Below are positions 23,337 to 30,800 of a stretch of 35,054 bases of DNA, piece by piece. The notes under the pieces are model-generated. The model did not search any database. It had not been told where the DNA came from and saw only the letters and a program-made list of their open reading frames with translations. The number at the start of each line of letters is the position of its first letter. Position 1 is the first letter of the stretch. The DNA is from Solirubrobacterales bacterium (lineage in GTDB: Bacteria; Actinomycetota; Thermoleophilia; Solirubrobacterales; Solirubrobacteraceae), in contig PLFX01000021.1 in NCBI GenBank assembly GCA_003138355.1, positions 1 to 35,054 of the forward strand, given 5' to 3'. The translations under genes and the position numbers were made by a program.

Positions 23337-23714
23337 ATGGACAGCTGGGATCTGAACACGCTCGAGCTCAAGCCGCGACTGCCGGAGATCCTGTCCTCGA
23401 GCGATGCCGCCCGCGCGATCGCGCTCGATCTCGAGGCGGGTGAGATGCTCGCCGAGCATCAGGTCCGCGAGCGCGCGTGGATCTTCGTCGTCGAGGGGAC
23501 GGTCCGCGTCAGCACCGCGGGCGGTGAGGTGAGCGGCGGGAGCGGCCTGCTCGTCGAGCTCGCGCCGGGCGAGCGCCACGAGGTTGCGGCGGAGACAAAG
23601 GCACGGCTGCTGTTGCTGCTCACGCCGTGGCCGGGGAGCGGGCATCCGGGTGCGATGACGATCCGCGAGAAGCTCTACACGCGCCGCCACGCGGCCAAGC
23701 GCCGGCAACCCTGA
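23337..23714 (+). CDS. Small cupin-fold protein
   Basis: A 125-residue single-domain cupin. LEAGEMLAEHQVRERAWIFVVEGTVRVSTAGG forms motif 1 and GLLVELAPGERHEVAAETKARLLLLLTPW forms motif 2, with His residues in AEHQV and ERHEV as likely metal ligands. The tail (MTIREKLYTRRHAAKRRQP) is basic. It could be a sensor or a small-molecule-binding protein; the ligand is unknown. The ATG at 23337 has only a weak G-rich sequence upstream. It lies 43 bases after the GtrB-like gene on the same strand, so read-through is possible, and it converges on the DUF1697 gene with 7 bases between. Confidence 0.82.
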   Translation: MDSWDLNTLELKPRLPEILSSSDAARAIALDLEAGEMLAEHQVRERAWIFVVEGTVRVSTAGGEVSGGSGLLVELAPGERHEVAAETKARLLLLLTPWPGSGHPGAMTIREKLYTRRHAAKRRQP

Positions 23715-23721
23715 CTGCGCC

Positions 23722-24252
23722 TCAGCCGCCCGCGAGCTGCCAGAGCGCGGTGATCGTGTTCCAGTTGCGCGCCGTGCCGCCGGTCCGCCGATCGGCGACG
23801 AGCTTCGCGAGGTCCGAGCGAGCGATGCCGTCCGGGTGCCACGCGTAGATCTCGCGGCCGATGACGGCAACCCCCTCCCCGCCCTTCGCGACCGCGCGCA
23901 GGCGCGCCTCGAGCTCCGCAGATCCCTCGCTCGCGAGGAACGTGACCTGGTAGCGCCGCGGATCCGTGACGCGCGCGCCGAACGGGTCGCGCGCAATCAC
24001 CTCGCCGAGCTCCCCGCGTGAGCGGACGATCACCGGGATCTGGAAGCCGAAGCGCAATGCGAGCTGCTCTTCTAGCTGCGCCCGGAGCGCGGCCGGCGCC
24101 GCCTCGCTTTCGAGCAGGACGTTGCCGCTCTGCAGGTGCGTGCGAACTGCGCCGTAGCCGGCGCCGGTCAGCAGCGCGCGCAGCTCAGTCATCGGCACGC
24201 GCCGGGTAGGGCCGAGGTTGATGCCCCGCAGCAGTGCGATCTGGACGGGCAC
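23722..24252 (-). CDS. DUF1697 family protein
   Basis: A 176-residue protein matching DUF1697, a common uncharacterised family. The family opening is QIALLRGINLGPTRRVPMTELRALLTGAGYGAVRTHLQSGNVLLES. Later come PVIVRSRGELGEVIARDPF, RYQVTFLAS, GREIYAWHPDGIARSDLAK and TARNWNTITALWQLA. The GTG at 24252 (VPVQIALLRGIN) puts the family N-terminus at its usual place. The open frame continues upstream only because it crosses the tRNA-Ser gene, which cannot be coding. Whether the gene has its own promoter or is read from upstream of the tRNA is unclear. Confidence 0.88.
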   Translation of the reverse strand: MPVQIALLRGINLGPTRRVPMTELRALLTGAGYGAVRTHLQSGNVLLESEAAPAALRAQLEEQLALRFGFQIPVIVRSRGELGEVIARDPFGARVTDPRRYQVTFLASEGSAELEARLRAVAKGGEGVAVIGREIYAWHPDGIARSDLAKLVADRRTGGTARNWNTITALWQLAGG

Positions 24253-24335
24253 CTGATCAGCGAGCTGCGATCCGCGGGGAGGCTCGCAGCGCCCGGTATC
24301 CGAAAGCGCGCGCCACGAGCTCACTCTAGCCCGAG

Positions 24336-24425
24336 CGGAGGGGCAGGGATTCGAACCCTGGGTGCGGGTGTTGCCCGCACAACGGTTTTCAAGACCGCCG
24401 CATTCAACCGCTCTGCCACCCCTCC
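24336..24425 (-). tRNA. tRNA-Ser (anticodon TGA)
   Basis: A 90-base class II tRNA on the minus strand. The acceptor stem is GGAGGGG/CCCCTCC with discriminator G. The anticodon loop CTTGAAA gives anticodon TGA. A long variable arm (GTGCGGG/CCCGCAC) is present, and the T-loop is GGGTTCGAATCCC. CCA is not encoded. Confidence 0.97.
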
Positions 24426-24450
24426 GGGTAGCGCTCATCATGACGGCAGC

Positions 24451-24565
24451 GCTGCGGGACCGCTCCGCGCGCCCAGGGTGATGTGGCGGCTTCGTGCTGG
24501 TCGGGGTCGCTGCGGGACCGCTCCGCGCCCGCAGGGTGATGTGGCGGCTTCGTGCTGGTCGGGTC
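24451..24565. repeat. Two tandem copies of a 57-58 bp unit
   Basis: Copy 1 is 24451-24508 and copy 2 is 24509-24565. Both begin GCTGCGGGACCGCTCCGCGC and contain GGGTGATGTGGCGGCTTCGT, and they differ only by a few bases near the middle and end. No coding capacity is convincing. With the dispersed repeat copy at 24712 they occupy most of the 360-base gap between the two tRNA-Ser genes. Confidence 0.85.
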
Positions 24566-24711
24566 TCCTCGCTGGTCTCAGCGCGCGCTTGCTGCGTCGA
24601 ATCGCGGGCTCTCGCCCTTCAGTGCGCGCGTCGCGTGGCGCACCGCCGCACGCCGCGCCAGCGGGCGTGGCCGCTCCACATGATCCGCGCGCTCCAGCCA
24701 GCGAGGATGAC

Positions 24712-24761
24712 GGCCCAGTACGGACCCGGACCGTGCCTGATCCCGAGGCCGTCACCGCAGC
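24712..24761. repeat. Dispersed repeat, copy C
   Basis: The third copy of the element seen at 22088-22196. It shares GGCCCAG, GGACCCGGA, CGTGCC, TGATCCC, GGCCGTCACCGCAGC. It is three bases shorter than copies A and B. It ends 24 bases before the tRNA-Ser(GCT) gene. Confidence 0.75.
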
Positions 24762-24785
24762 CTGGCTACACTGACGCGGCCTCCC

Positions 24786-24874
24786 GGAGAGGTGGCCGAG
24801 TGGCTGAAGGCACTCGCCTGCTAAGCGAGTATGGGGTTAACTCTCCATCGCGGGTTCGAATCCCGCCCTCTCCG
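24786..24874 (+). tRNA. tRNA-Ser (anticodon GCT)
   Basis: An 89-base class II tRNA. The acceptor is GGAGAGG/CCTCTCC with discriminator G. The anticodon loop CTGCTAA places GCT at 24820-24822. A long variable arm and the T-arm GCGGGTTCGAATCCCGC are present. CCA is not encoded. It is divergent from tRNA-Ser(TGA). Confidence 0.97.
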
Positions 24875-24958
24875 CTGCGCGGACCGGCCCGTGTCCGGGC
24901 AGAACTAATCAGGACGCACCCGGACTGGCTGCCGCATTCTGTCGCTCGAGCCTGCGGG

Positions 24959-26656
24959 TCAGCCGTTGGTCAGCGCGAGCTCCCGGCGCGCCTGGGCGGC
25001 GAGGCGTTCTGCGCGGGCGCCGATCTCCTGGACGCGAACGAGCGTGTCGGCGACCGATTGGCGGCCGGCGCAGAGTGACCAGCACTCGATCATCGTTGGT
25101 CGCCCGCGGATCGCGCCGTCCAGTCGCGCCAGCTCGCTGTCCTCGAGGGTGACGTGGCGCCGATAGCGGGAGCTGACGAGCTCGAGCAGGCGTGGGTGCA
25201 TGGATCCCGCGGCCCACAGCAGGAAGCCGATCGCCCACAGGCGGGGTCCGCGTCCGGCTCCGGCCCAGTCGACGATGACGAACCGCTCGTCGGCGGTGGG
25301 GATTGCGTTCGCAAGCACGAAGTCCGGGTGCACGAAGGCGTGTGGTAGGTCCGAGCAGTCGTCGCTCTGCTCGACCAGGTCGCAGAGGCGGTGGTAGTCG
25401 CCGAGATCGCGCAGGCCGATCTGGGACGCGTGCTCTTCGAGCCCCTGGCGGGCCGCGGCGATCTCTTGCGTCGGCCCACCGGTCGGCGAGAGGTGGTGCC
25501 AGGCGCCGCCGGCGCGCAGCCCCTCGGCCGCGTGGGCGCTGAGCTGCCCCAGCAGCGCGCCGAGCAGCGCGGCCGAGCGGCCCGGGCGCAGCGGGGCGGC
25601 CGGCTCGACGAACCCGGTCACGAGCACCGGGCGCCCGTCGAGCATCGATACCGGGTCCGCCACGGCACAGCGCTCGGCCGGGAAGCCGGCGCGCTCGAGC
25701 AAGCGGAGGATCTCGGCGTCGGCCTCAGCCTCGGCGAGCGGCCGGGCGGCGCTGAAGACGCGCGCAACCCAGCTCGGCCCATCGGCGCGACCGACGCGCA
25801 CCACGCCAACATCGAGCGTCGCAGTCGCCGTCACCGCAACCCCATAGCAGTCAGCCAAGTGCCCAGCGACGCGATCGCCGCTTACTGATTCAAGGACGTT
25901 GAAGGCTGCCGACGTTCGCGGCAAGGTCGCGTCGGCGCGAGCGTCGCGAGTAGCGCCTGCCGTGATCGCACCGATCGGATGACGGCGTCCAAACGCCCAC
26001 GCCACCATCAGCGGGAACTCTTCCCTCCAAAACGCGTCGCCGTGGGACCCGACCCGCTCGTTCATTACAACGTCCGCACCTGCATCGCGCAGCGCGTCCG
26101 CCCACCGCGTCGCGTTCTCGAGGAAGAATGGCTCCTGCCTACCGGCCACGAGGTACGCGCGCGGAAGCGAGCTCGGCATCACCGCAGGCGGCCGGTAACC
26201 CGCGCCCGGCGACGCGCAAAAAACCGCGCCGTAGATACCGGGATGGCGAAGCCCCATGGCGAGCGCGAGCTCTCCACTCGCCGAGACACCGAACACCGCA
26301 GTCCGCTCGGCAGGCAGCGCGACGTCAAAGCGCGACTGCGCCCACCGGCGCACGTCCTCGACAAAAAACTCCTCGTGTGCCGCGAACCGTTCAGGATCAA
26401 AGGCGAAGACGGACGTGTTCTCGCCCGGCGAGTACTCATGAATTCGCAGCGTGTCACCGTCCGCCCGGTGTGCACCGATGATCATCGTGGGCGGTAGATC
26501 GGCAGCCTCGAGGACGCCTCCCCACGTTGCGATCAACTGGCCGTCACCAGCGAAGACGACGGCCTCAGGCGCAGCCGGCGGGACATACGCCGTGACCCGG
26601 CGGCCACCGTCGTATTCAAACGTCTCGGTGACGAACTGGCCAGCTGCGGGCGACAT
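24959..26656 (-). CDS. Fusion of an alpha/beta-hydrolase esterase and an aminoglycoside-phosphotransferase-like kinase
   Basis: A 565-residue two-domain protein. Residues 1-225 are an esterase of the enterochelin-esterase/esterase-D type. They hold the nucleophile elbow GVSASG (Ser125), AVFCASPGAGY and a late SHGDAFW (His205). Residues about 250-540 are an APH-type kinase: an N-lobe with SWVARVFSAARP and DGRPVLVTGFVEP, the catalytic loop HPDFVLAN (His443, Asp445, Asn450) and the metal site VIVDWAGAG (Asp463). Both active sites look intact. The linker (GRRHPIGAITAGATRDARAD) is Ala/Arg-rich, and no stop or frameshift separates the halves. The ATG at 26656 is clear. The substrate is unknown; antibiotic resistance is possible but not shown. 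It follows the zinc-ribbon gene by 62 bases on the same strand. Confidence 0.85.
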   Translation of the reverse strand: MSPAAGQFVTETFEYDGGRRVTAYVPPAAPEAVVFAGDGQLIATWGGVLEAADLPPTMIIGAHRADGDTLRIHEYSPGENTSVFAFDPERFAAHEEFFVEDVRRWAQSRFDVALPAERTAVFGVSASGELALAMGLRHPGIYGAVFCASPGAGYRPPAVMPSSLPRAYLVAGRQEPFFLENATRWADALRDAGADVVMNERVGSHGDAFWREEFPLMVAWAFGRRHPIGAITAGATRDARADATLPRTSAAFNVLESVSGDRVAGHLADCYGVAVTATATLDVGVVRVGRADGPSWVARVFSAARPLAEAEADAEILRLLERAGFPAERCAVADPVSMLDGRPVLVTGFVEPAAPLRPGRSAALLGALLGQLSAHAAEGLRAGGAWHHLSPTGGPTQEIAAARQGLEEHASQIGLRDLGDYHRLCDLVEQSDDCSDLPHAFVHPDFVLANAIPTADERFVIVDWAGAGRGPRLWAIGFLLWAAGSMHPRLLELVSSRYRRHVTLEDSELARLDGAIRGRPTMIECWSLCAGRQSVADTLVRVQEIGARAERLAAQARRELALTNG

Positions 26657-26718
26657 TCGCGCGGGCCCCTCCTATCTGCCGTTCTCCAGCTATTGCCGGA
26701 GCCGTGGCGCGCACCTGG

Positions 26719-27288
26719 TTAGGCGTCTGGGCCACCGGCGCTAGCGAGTCGGTGGGCAGCGTAGGCGCGTTCGTGGTCCGTAAAGATCTCTGCCCAGCGC
26801 GTCTGGGTGATCTCGTGCTCCATTGTGAGCTCGGGCCGTCCGTGCTCGACGAGCCACGGCGTGACCGGAAGGACCCGGCCGATTGATAGAAGATGCTTCG
26901 CAGCTTCAACAGCCCCCATCGTGTTGATCAACTCGATCCACACTCCGGGGGTAAAGCCAGCCGCCATGATCTCGGCAATGAGTTCGCGGCAGCGAACCTG
27001 AAACTGCCCGGCGGGCGCCGAGGCATCCTCGGGTTCCGCGACCTCCGGGCTAGCTCCCATCCCCATCATTGGTCGCTGTCGCTGCACCGGGGTCACGGCG
27101 AGCGTCCACCCACACGATCCACAGTACGTGACAGACATCGGAGCTCGCGGGTTATCCGTCGTAGCTACAGCGGCGACTTGTTCGCTCCGCAGTGTCTCGC
27201 GCAACGGCTGGCGACAGTTCGGACAGATCGGACCACCGACGGGACTAGCACCGACATCGCTCGACACGCTGCCCAGTGTCCCAGACAC
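26719..27288 (-). CDS. Zinc-ribbon protein with an uncharacterised C-terminal helical domain
   Basis: A 189-residue protein. The N-terminal part carries two Cys pairs (CPNC at about residue 22 and CGSC at about residue 56), giving a zinc ribbon, with a basic stretch (RQPLRETLRSEQ) in between. A Pro/Met/Ala-rich linker follows. The C-terminal 90 residues (VRCRELIAEIMAAGFTPGVW, GAVEAAKHLLS, TMEHEITQTRWAEIFTDHERAYAAHRL) resemble a helical domain I have seen in unannotated actinobacterial proteins, but I cannot name it. The start GTG at 27288 lies inside an inverted repeat GTGTC-TGG-GACAC. Nucleic-acid binding is plausible from the ribbon and unproven. Confidence 0.7.
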   Translation of the reverse strand: MSGTLGSVSSDVGASPVGGPICPNCRQPLRETLRSEQVAAVATTDNPRAPMSVTYCGSCGWTLAVTPVQRQRPMMGMGASPEVAEPEDASAPAGQFQVRCRELIAEIMAAGFTPGVWIELINTMGAVEAAKHLLSIGRVLPVTPWLVEHGRPELTMEHEITQTRWAEIFTDHERAYAAHRLASAGGPDA

Positions 27289-27430
27289 GAGCGCCCGACT
27301 CCTCCGCCCAGTGTCGCAAGGCGCGGGAGGTAGCTACGGCACGAAGCCGCGTTAGCGAGCGATGTCGGGTCCGTGCCCGCTGGCGCGCCAATTCGAACGG
27401 GCCGTATTGGTTTGTCCTGGCGGTTCCGGG

Positions 27431-28183
27431 TCAGGGCCTGGTGGTGCCGAGGTCGTCGGAGTGTCCGACTTGTAGGCGGGTCCACTGTGCCGTTGGACGA
27501 CCGTTGCTGCGCATCAGGTCGCGGAGTTGTGGCCGTCCGGCGGGCGAGTCCTCCCACGTTTGTTGCCGCCCGTAGACGGTCAGGTCCAAGAGGCCGTAGG
27601 TGTTGTCCATCGCCTCAACCCCGCGGCCGTTGGTCCAGTAGGTCTCGAACACGCGGTCGCCGCGTCGCAGGTAGCAAACTAGGTAGAACCTGTTCACCCT
27701 GCGTCCCGCGAGCAGGGCCTCGGCGGAATTCTCCACCGAGTACCAGGGCATGGTCCATCCCATGAAGTCGCGGTAGCCGACGCTCTCTTCGTACGGGCCT
27801 TGGCAGAACGTGGCGTAGGTGACATCGCGGTAGTGCAGATAGGAAAGCTCGCGGACCTGCCCGTTGAAGAATGTGCAGCCTTCGCACTGGTCGGCAGCGG
27901 GCTGTCCGGCGTACCACATGTGGTAGTAGGCAATGAGCTGTTGGCGGTCCTCGAACGCGTGCAGTAGCGTGATCGGCCCGTCCGGGCCGATCACTGCGAT
28001 GGTCGCGTCGACCTCGACCATCGGCAGCCTGCGCCGGGCAGCGGCGAGCGCGTCACCTGCGTGCGTGTGCGCCTTCTCCCGGGTCCGTAGCTCGTCCACT
28101 TCGGACTGCCACGTGGCCCGGTCGACGATTAGCGGTCGATCGGGGGTGGCGTCGGCGGCTGTCGTGTTGGCGTCATCCTGCAT
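27431..28183 (-). CDS. DUF899 thioredoxin-like family protein
   Basis: A 250-residue member of DUF899, a thioredoxin-fold family of unknown activity. Family features are the opening ATWQSEVDELRTREKAHTHAGDALAAARRRLPMVEVD, YYHMWYAG, the CxxC motif QCEGCTFFNGQVRELSYLH, and WTMPWYSV with FYLVCYLRRGDRVFETYWT. The ATG at 28183 is fixed by AAGGAGA 7 bases upstream. The frame continues above it with low-complexity residues. It is third in a same-strand series SDR, Ddn-type, DUF899. Codon use is less GC3-biased than in the 0-24 kb genes, hinting at a different origin. Confidence 0.9.
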   Translation of the reverse strand: MQDDANTTAADATPDRPLIVDRATWQSEVDELRTREKAHTHAGDALAAARRRLPMVEVDATIAVIGPDGPITLLHAFEDRQQLIAYYHMWYAGQPAADQCEGCTFFNGQVRELSYLHYRDVTYATFCQGPYEESVGYRDFMGWTMPWYSVENSAEALLAGRRVNRFYLVCYLRRGDRVFETYWTNGRGVEAMDNTYGLLDLTVYGRQQTWEDSPAGRPQLRDLMRSNGRPTAQWTRLQVGHSDDLGTTRP

Positions 28184-28290
28184 GGCTGGTCTCCTTCTGG
28201 GTACTGCAATTGGTGCTGTGGACGTGTTCGTCGCTGCGTCGGTGAGGCTGACCGCGACCGCCGTGGCGAGTTCGGCGACCGGCGACGGTG

Positions 28291-28716
28291 TCATCCGCTC
28301 CGCCGGGGTGTGAGGACGATCATCGGGATTACCCGCTGGGTCTTGCTGGCGGCTTCACCGAGTTGCGGGTAGCGCTCGGTTGCTTTTGCGAAGAGGCGCT
28401 CGCGCTCCTCGCCTGTCGTCTCCGCGGCCACGACATCGATCACGTCGCTCCCAACCTCGATCCTGGTCGTCGGATGCGCCTTGAGGTTGTGATACCAGTC
28501 GGGGTTGTTTGGCGCGCCGCCGTTTGCGGCCCAGATCAGGCAGCCCGGATCGTTGGGCAGGTAGGCGACCGGGTTGACTCGGCTCACGCCGGACTTCGCG
28601 CCGGCGTGATGGAGCAAGAGCAGCGGGGTTTGTTCCCACATGCCGCCAGCGCGTCCCCGGTTGGAGCGGAACTCGCCGATGATCTTGGCGTTGTAGTCGC
28701 TGCGTGTCGCGGACAT
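28291..28716 (-). CDS. Deazaflavin (F420)-dependent nitroreductase-family protein (Ddn type)
   Basis: A 141-residue split-barrel protein of the Ddn/F420-dependent quinone reductase family. Recognisable pieces are YNAKIIGEFRSNRG, LLLLHHAGAKSGVSRVNPVAYLP, NGGAPNNPDWYHNLKAHPTTRIEVG and the C-terminal YPQLGEAASKTQRVIPMIVL. Such enzymes use F420H2 to reduce quinones or nitro compounds, so the host should make F420. The ATG at 28716 has AAGAGG close upstream. It lies between the SDR gene (157 bases away, with a long hairpin) and the DUF899 gene. Confidence 0.9.
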   Translation of the reverse strand: MSATRSDYNAKIIGEFRSNRGRAGGMWEQTPLLLLHHAGAKSGVSRVNPVAYLPNDPGCLIWAANGGAPNNPDWYHNLKAHPTTRIEVGSDVIDVVAAETTGEERERLFAKATERYPQLGEAASKTQRVIPMIVLTPRRSG

Positions 28717-28795
28717 GTGGCCTCTTCTCGTGTCACGGGGTGGGTGGGCGTCTGCTGCGACCGCGACCTGGAGCTGACCGGCGCGACGGCCGTGC

Positions 28796-28827
28796 TGGCC
28801 CGCGACCGTCGTAACGGCCGCGGGCCA
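28796..28827 (-). promoter_or_regulatory. Long stem-loop between the SDR and Ddn-type genes
   Basis: TGGCCCGCG (28796-28804) pairs with CGCGGGCCA (28819-28827). After one A-C mismatch, CCGT pairs with ACGG around a CGTA loop, giving 13 base pairs. It lies 46 bases after the SDR stop on the minus strand. Without a T-tract it may be a processing or attenuation site rather than a terminator. Confidence 0.55.
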
Positions 28828-28873
28828 AGTTTCGGGAATGTCGACGAGCTGACCGGACCTCTGCGTCGGGCAT

Positions 28874-29608
28874 TCAGGCAGCGAGTGCCAGCGGCGCGAT
28901 GAGCGCCGCGTTCTGGCGCTCGAGCTCCTTGGCCGCGCTCGCGCTCCAGCTCTCGGCCTGCATCTGCGAGAACGGGTCGGGAAAGATCTCCTCCTCCCCA
29001 AGCTCCACTCCGTCGAGGATCGCTCGCGCGACCGACTCGGGCGAGGCCTTGGGGATCGGAAGGTCCCGGACCATGTCGGTGTCGATCGGACCTGGCAGGA
29101 CGGCGTGAACCTTCACGCCACGTCCCGCCAGGAGCGCGCGCAGCGACTGCGTCACCGAGAACGCCGCCGCCTTCGAGGCGGAGTAGGCCGGGAGAATCGG
29201 TACCGCGGCGAACGCGCCGATCGATACGACATTGACGATCCGCCCCCTGCTTTGGGTCAGTGACGGGAGCAACGCCTGGGTCACCATCAGCGGGCCGTAG
29301 ACGTTGACGTCGAAGTGCTGCTCGAACGCGGCCCGACTGTTCAGGTCGTCCGGCAGCGACACGCCGGCGTTGTTGATCAGGATGTCAAGCGATTCGACGC
29401 TCTCGACAGCCCGCTCGATCTGCGCCCAGTCAGTGACGTCCATGATCAGCGGCGTTACACGGTCATCCGAGTGAGCGAACGGCTGGCGTGATGCCGCATA
29501 CACCCGCGTCGCGCCCCTGCGGAGGGCTTCGTCGACCAGCGCCAGCCCGAGACCTCGATTGGCGCCGGTGACCAGAACTGTCTTTTCTGCGACTGCTGTG
29601 GTGGACAT
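28874..29608 (-). CDS. Short-chain dehydrogenase/reductase
   Basis: A 244-residue classical-type SDR, an NAD(P)-dependent oxidoreductase. It has the cofactor motif TGANRGLG, then NNAG, VNVYGPLMVTQALLP, the catalytic Ser in NVVSIGAF, and the Tyr/Lys pair YSASKAAA, with PGPIDTDM after it. A basic residue just after the glycine motif region (AASRQP) suggests NADP preference, as an inference. The ATG at 29608 is preceded by AAGGAGA. It is divergent from the ECF sigma gene, and the 155-base gap has a pair of direct repeats. The substrate is unknown. Confidence 0.92.
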   Translation of the reverse strand: MSTTAVAEKTVLVTGANRGLGLALVDEALRRGATRVYAASRQPFAHSDDRVTPLIMDVTDWAQIERAVESVESLDILINNAGVSLPDDLNSRAAFEQHFDVNVYGPLMVTQALLPSLTQSRGRIVNVVSIGAFAAVPILPAYSASKAAAFSVTQSLRALLAGRGVKVHAVLPGPIDTDMVRDLPIPKASPESVARAILDGVELGEEEIFPDPFSQMQAESWSASAAKELERQNAALIAPLALAA

Positions 29609-29634
29609 GGTTGAGTCTCCTTCTTCTCGTTGGG

Positions 29635-29666
29635 TTGTTCGAACGGTGGTTGCTATTCGTTCAAAC
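29635..29666. promoter_or_regulatory. Pair of direct repeats between divergent SDR and ECF sigma genes
   Basis: TTGTTCGAAC (29635-29644) and TTCGTTCAAAC (29656-29666) are related copies about two helical turns apart. They lie just upstream of the SDR ribosome site. They could be an operator or sigma-factor recognition elements; the sequence alone does not decide. Confidence 0.35.
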
Positions 29667-29763
29667 CCGCCCGGTGCGAGGAACTCACCGATGACTTTCC
29701 GGTGCCGGTGGTGTTGTTCGTAACGATGCTGTTGAAAGGAACAGGCTGTGCGAGACTGCGCGC

Positions 29764-30774
29764 GTGATCGAGAAGACGCTCTCCCGCGCCCGTGCGGGAG
29801 ACGAGCAGGCGTTTCGCGAGCTGACCGACCCGTACCGTCGCGAGCTGCAGCTGCACTGCTATCGGATCCTCGGCTCGGTGCAGGACGCCGAGGACGCGCT
29901 CCAGGAGACTCTGTTGGCGGCCTGGCGCGCATTTGAGCGCTACGAGGACCGGGACTCGCTGCGCGCGTGGCTGTATCGGATCGCGACCAATCGCTGCCTG
30001 AACCAGCTGCGCGACTCAGGGCGCCGCAGCCACCCGGCATCCCCAGGGATTGCGTTCGAACCGCCCGAGCCGACTCGGCTTGGTGAGCTCACGTGGCTCG
30101 AACCGTATCCCGACGCGCTGCTCGAAGGCGTGCCCGACACGACGCCCGGTCCCGACGCGCGCTACGAGACCAAGGAGACCGTCACGCTCGCGTTCCTCAC
30201 CACACTCCAACGCCTCCCGCCACGCCAGCGGGCAGCGCTCGTGCTCCGCGATGTGCTCGGCTTTCACTCCAGCGAGGTCGCAGGCATGCTTGACCAAAGC
30301 GAGGTGTCCGTCAACAGCGCGCTGCAACGCGCCAGAGCGACGCTCGAAACGCTCACGCCACCCGCGCCAGAACGCGCACCGCTGCCCAACTCGCCGGCCG
30401 AGCGCGAGCTGGTCGGCGCCTTCGCGGACGCGTTCGAGAGCGGCGACATCGACCGTGTCGTCGCGTTGCTAACCGACGACGCCTGGCTGACGATGCCGCC
30501 CGAACCATACGAGTACCAAGGCCACGATGCCATCGCGAGATTTTTCGCGATGGCGTACGGAGTGCACGACGCCGGCCGCCTCCGACTTGTACCTACGCGC
30601 GCCAACTCCCAACCCGCGTTCGGGTTCTACGTCAAAGACCCGCAAGCGGACATCGCGCGCGCACGAGGAGTATGGGTGCTCACTCTTGAAGGCGCCCAGA
30701 TATCAGCCCTCACCCGTTTCGGCAACAACGGGATACTGCCCGCCTTCGGGCTCCCGCGCACGCTGCCATGGTGA
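29764..30774 (+). CDS. ECF sigma factor with SnoaL-like C-terminal domain (TIGR02960/SigG-like group)
   Basis: A 336-residue extracytoplasmic-function sigma factor with an extra domain. Region 2 is AFRELTDPYRRELQLHCYRILGSVQDAEDALQETLLAAWR, with LRAWLYRIATNRCLNQLRD. The linker has the group-typical WLEPYPDALLEG. Region 4 is LPPRQRAALVLRDVLGFHSSEVAGMLDQSEVSVNSALQRARA. The last 125 residues form a SnoaL/NTF2-like fold (LVGAFADAFESGDIDRVVALLTDDAWLTMPPEPYEYQGHDAIARFF). This domain regulates activity in related ECF groups that lack a separate anti-sigma factor. The GTG at 29764 has no ribosome site but has GAGACT exactly 6 bases upstream, fitting a leaderless start. It probably controls the divergent SDR gene and its followers. 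Confidence 0.92.
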   Translation: MIEKTLSRARAGDEQAFRELTDPYRRELQLHCYRILGSVQDAEDALQETLLAAWRAFERYEDRDSLRAWLYRIATNRCLNQLRDSGRRSHPASPGIAFEPPEPTRLGELTWLEPYPDALLEGVPDTTPGPDARYETKETVTLAFLTTLQRLPPRQRAALVLRDVLGFHSSEVAGMLDQSEVSVNSALQRARATLETLTPPAPERAPLPNSPAERELVGAFADAFESGDIDRVVALLTDDAWLTMPPEPYEYQGHDAIARFFAMAYGVHDAGRLRLVPTRANSQPAFGFYVKDPQADIARARGVWVLTLEGAQISALTRFGNNGILPAFGLPRTLPW

Positions 30775-30800
30775 GCGCCCACCTGGCAAACCAGGAGCGC
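30775..30800 (+). terminator. Stem-loop directly after the ECF sigma gene
   Basis: GCGC (30775-30778), CCTGG (30782-30786), loop CAAA, CCAGG (30791-30795), GCGC (30797-30800). It begins at the base after the stop codon. No T-tract follows. It is probably a transcript 3'-end element. Confidence 0.5.

Noticed and set aside
24451..24565. Possible CRISPR-like array
   Set aside because: There are only two head-to-tail copies of a 57-58 bp unit with no spacers and no cas genes.
24336..24874. tRNA-Ser genes as attachment sites of an integrated element
   Set aside because: No integrase, excisionase or duplicated tRNA 3' end is visible in the window.
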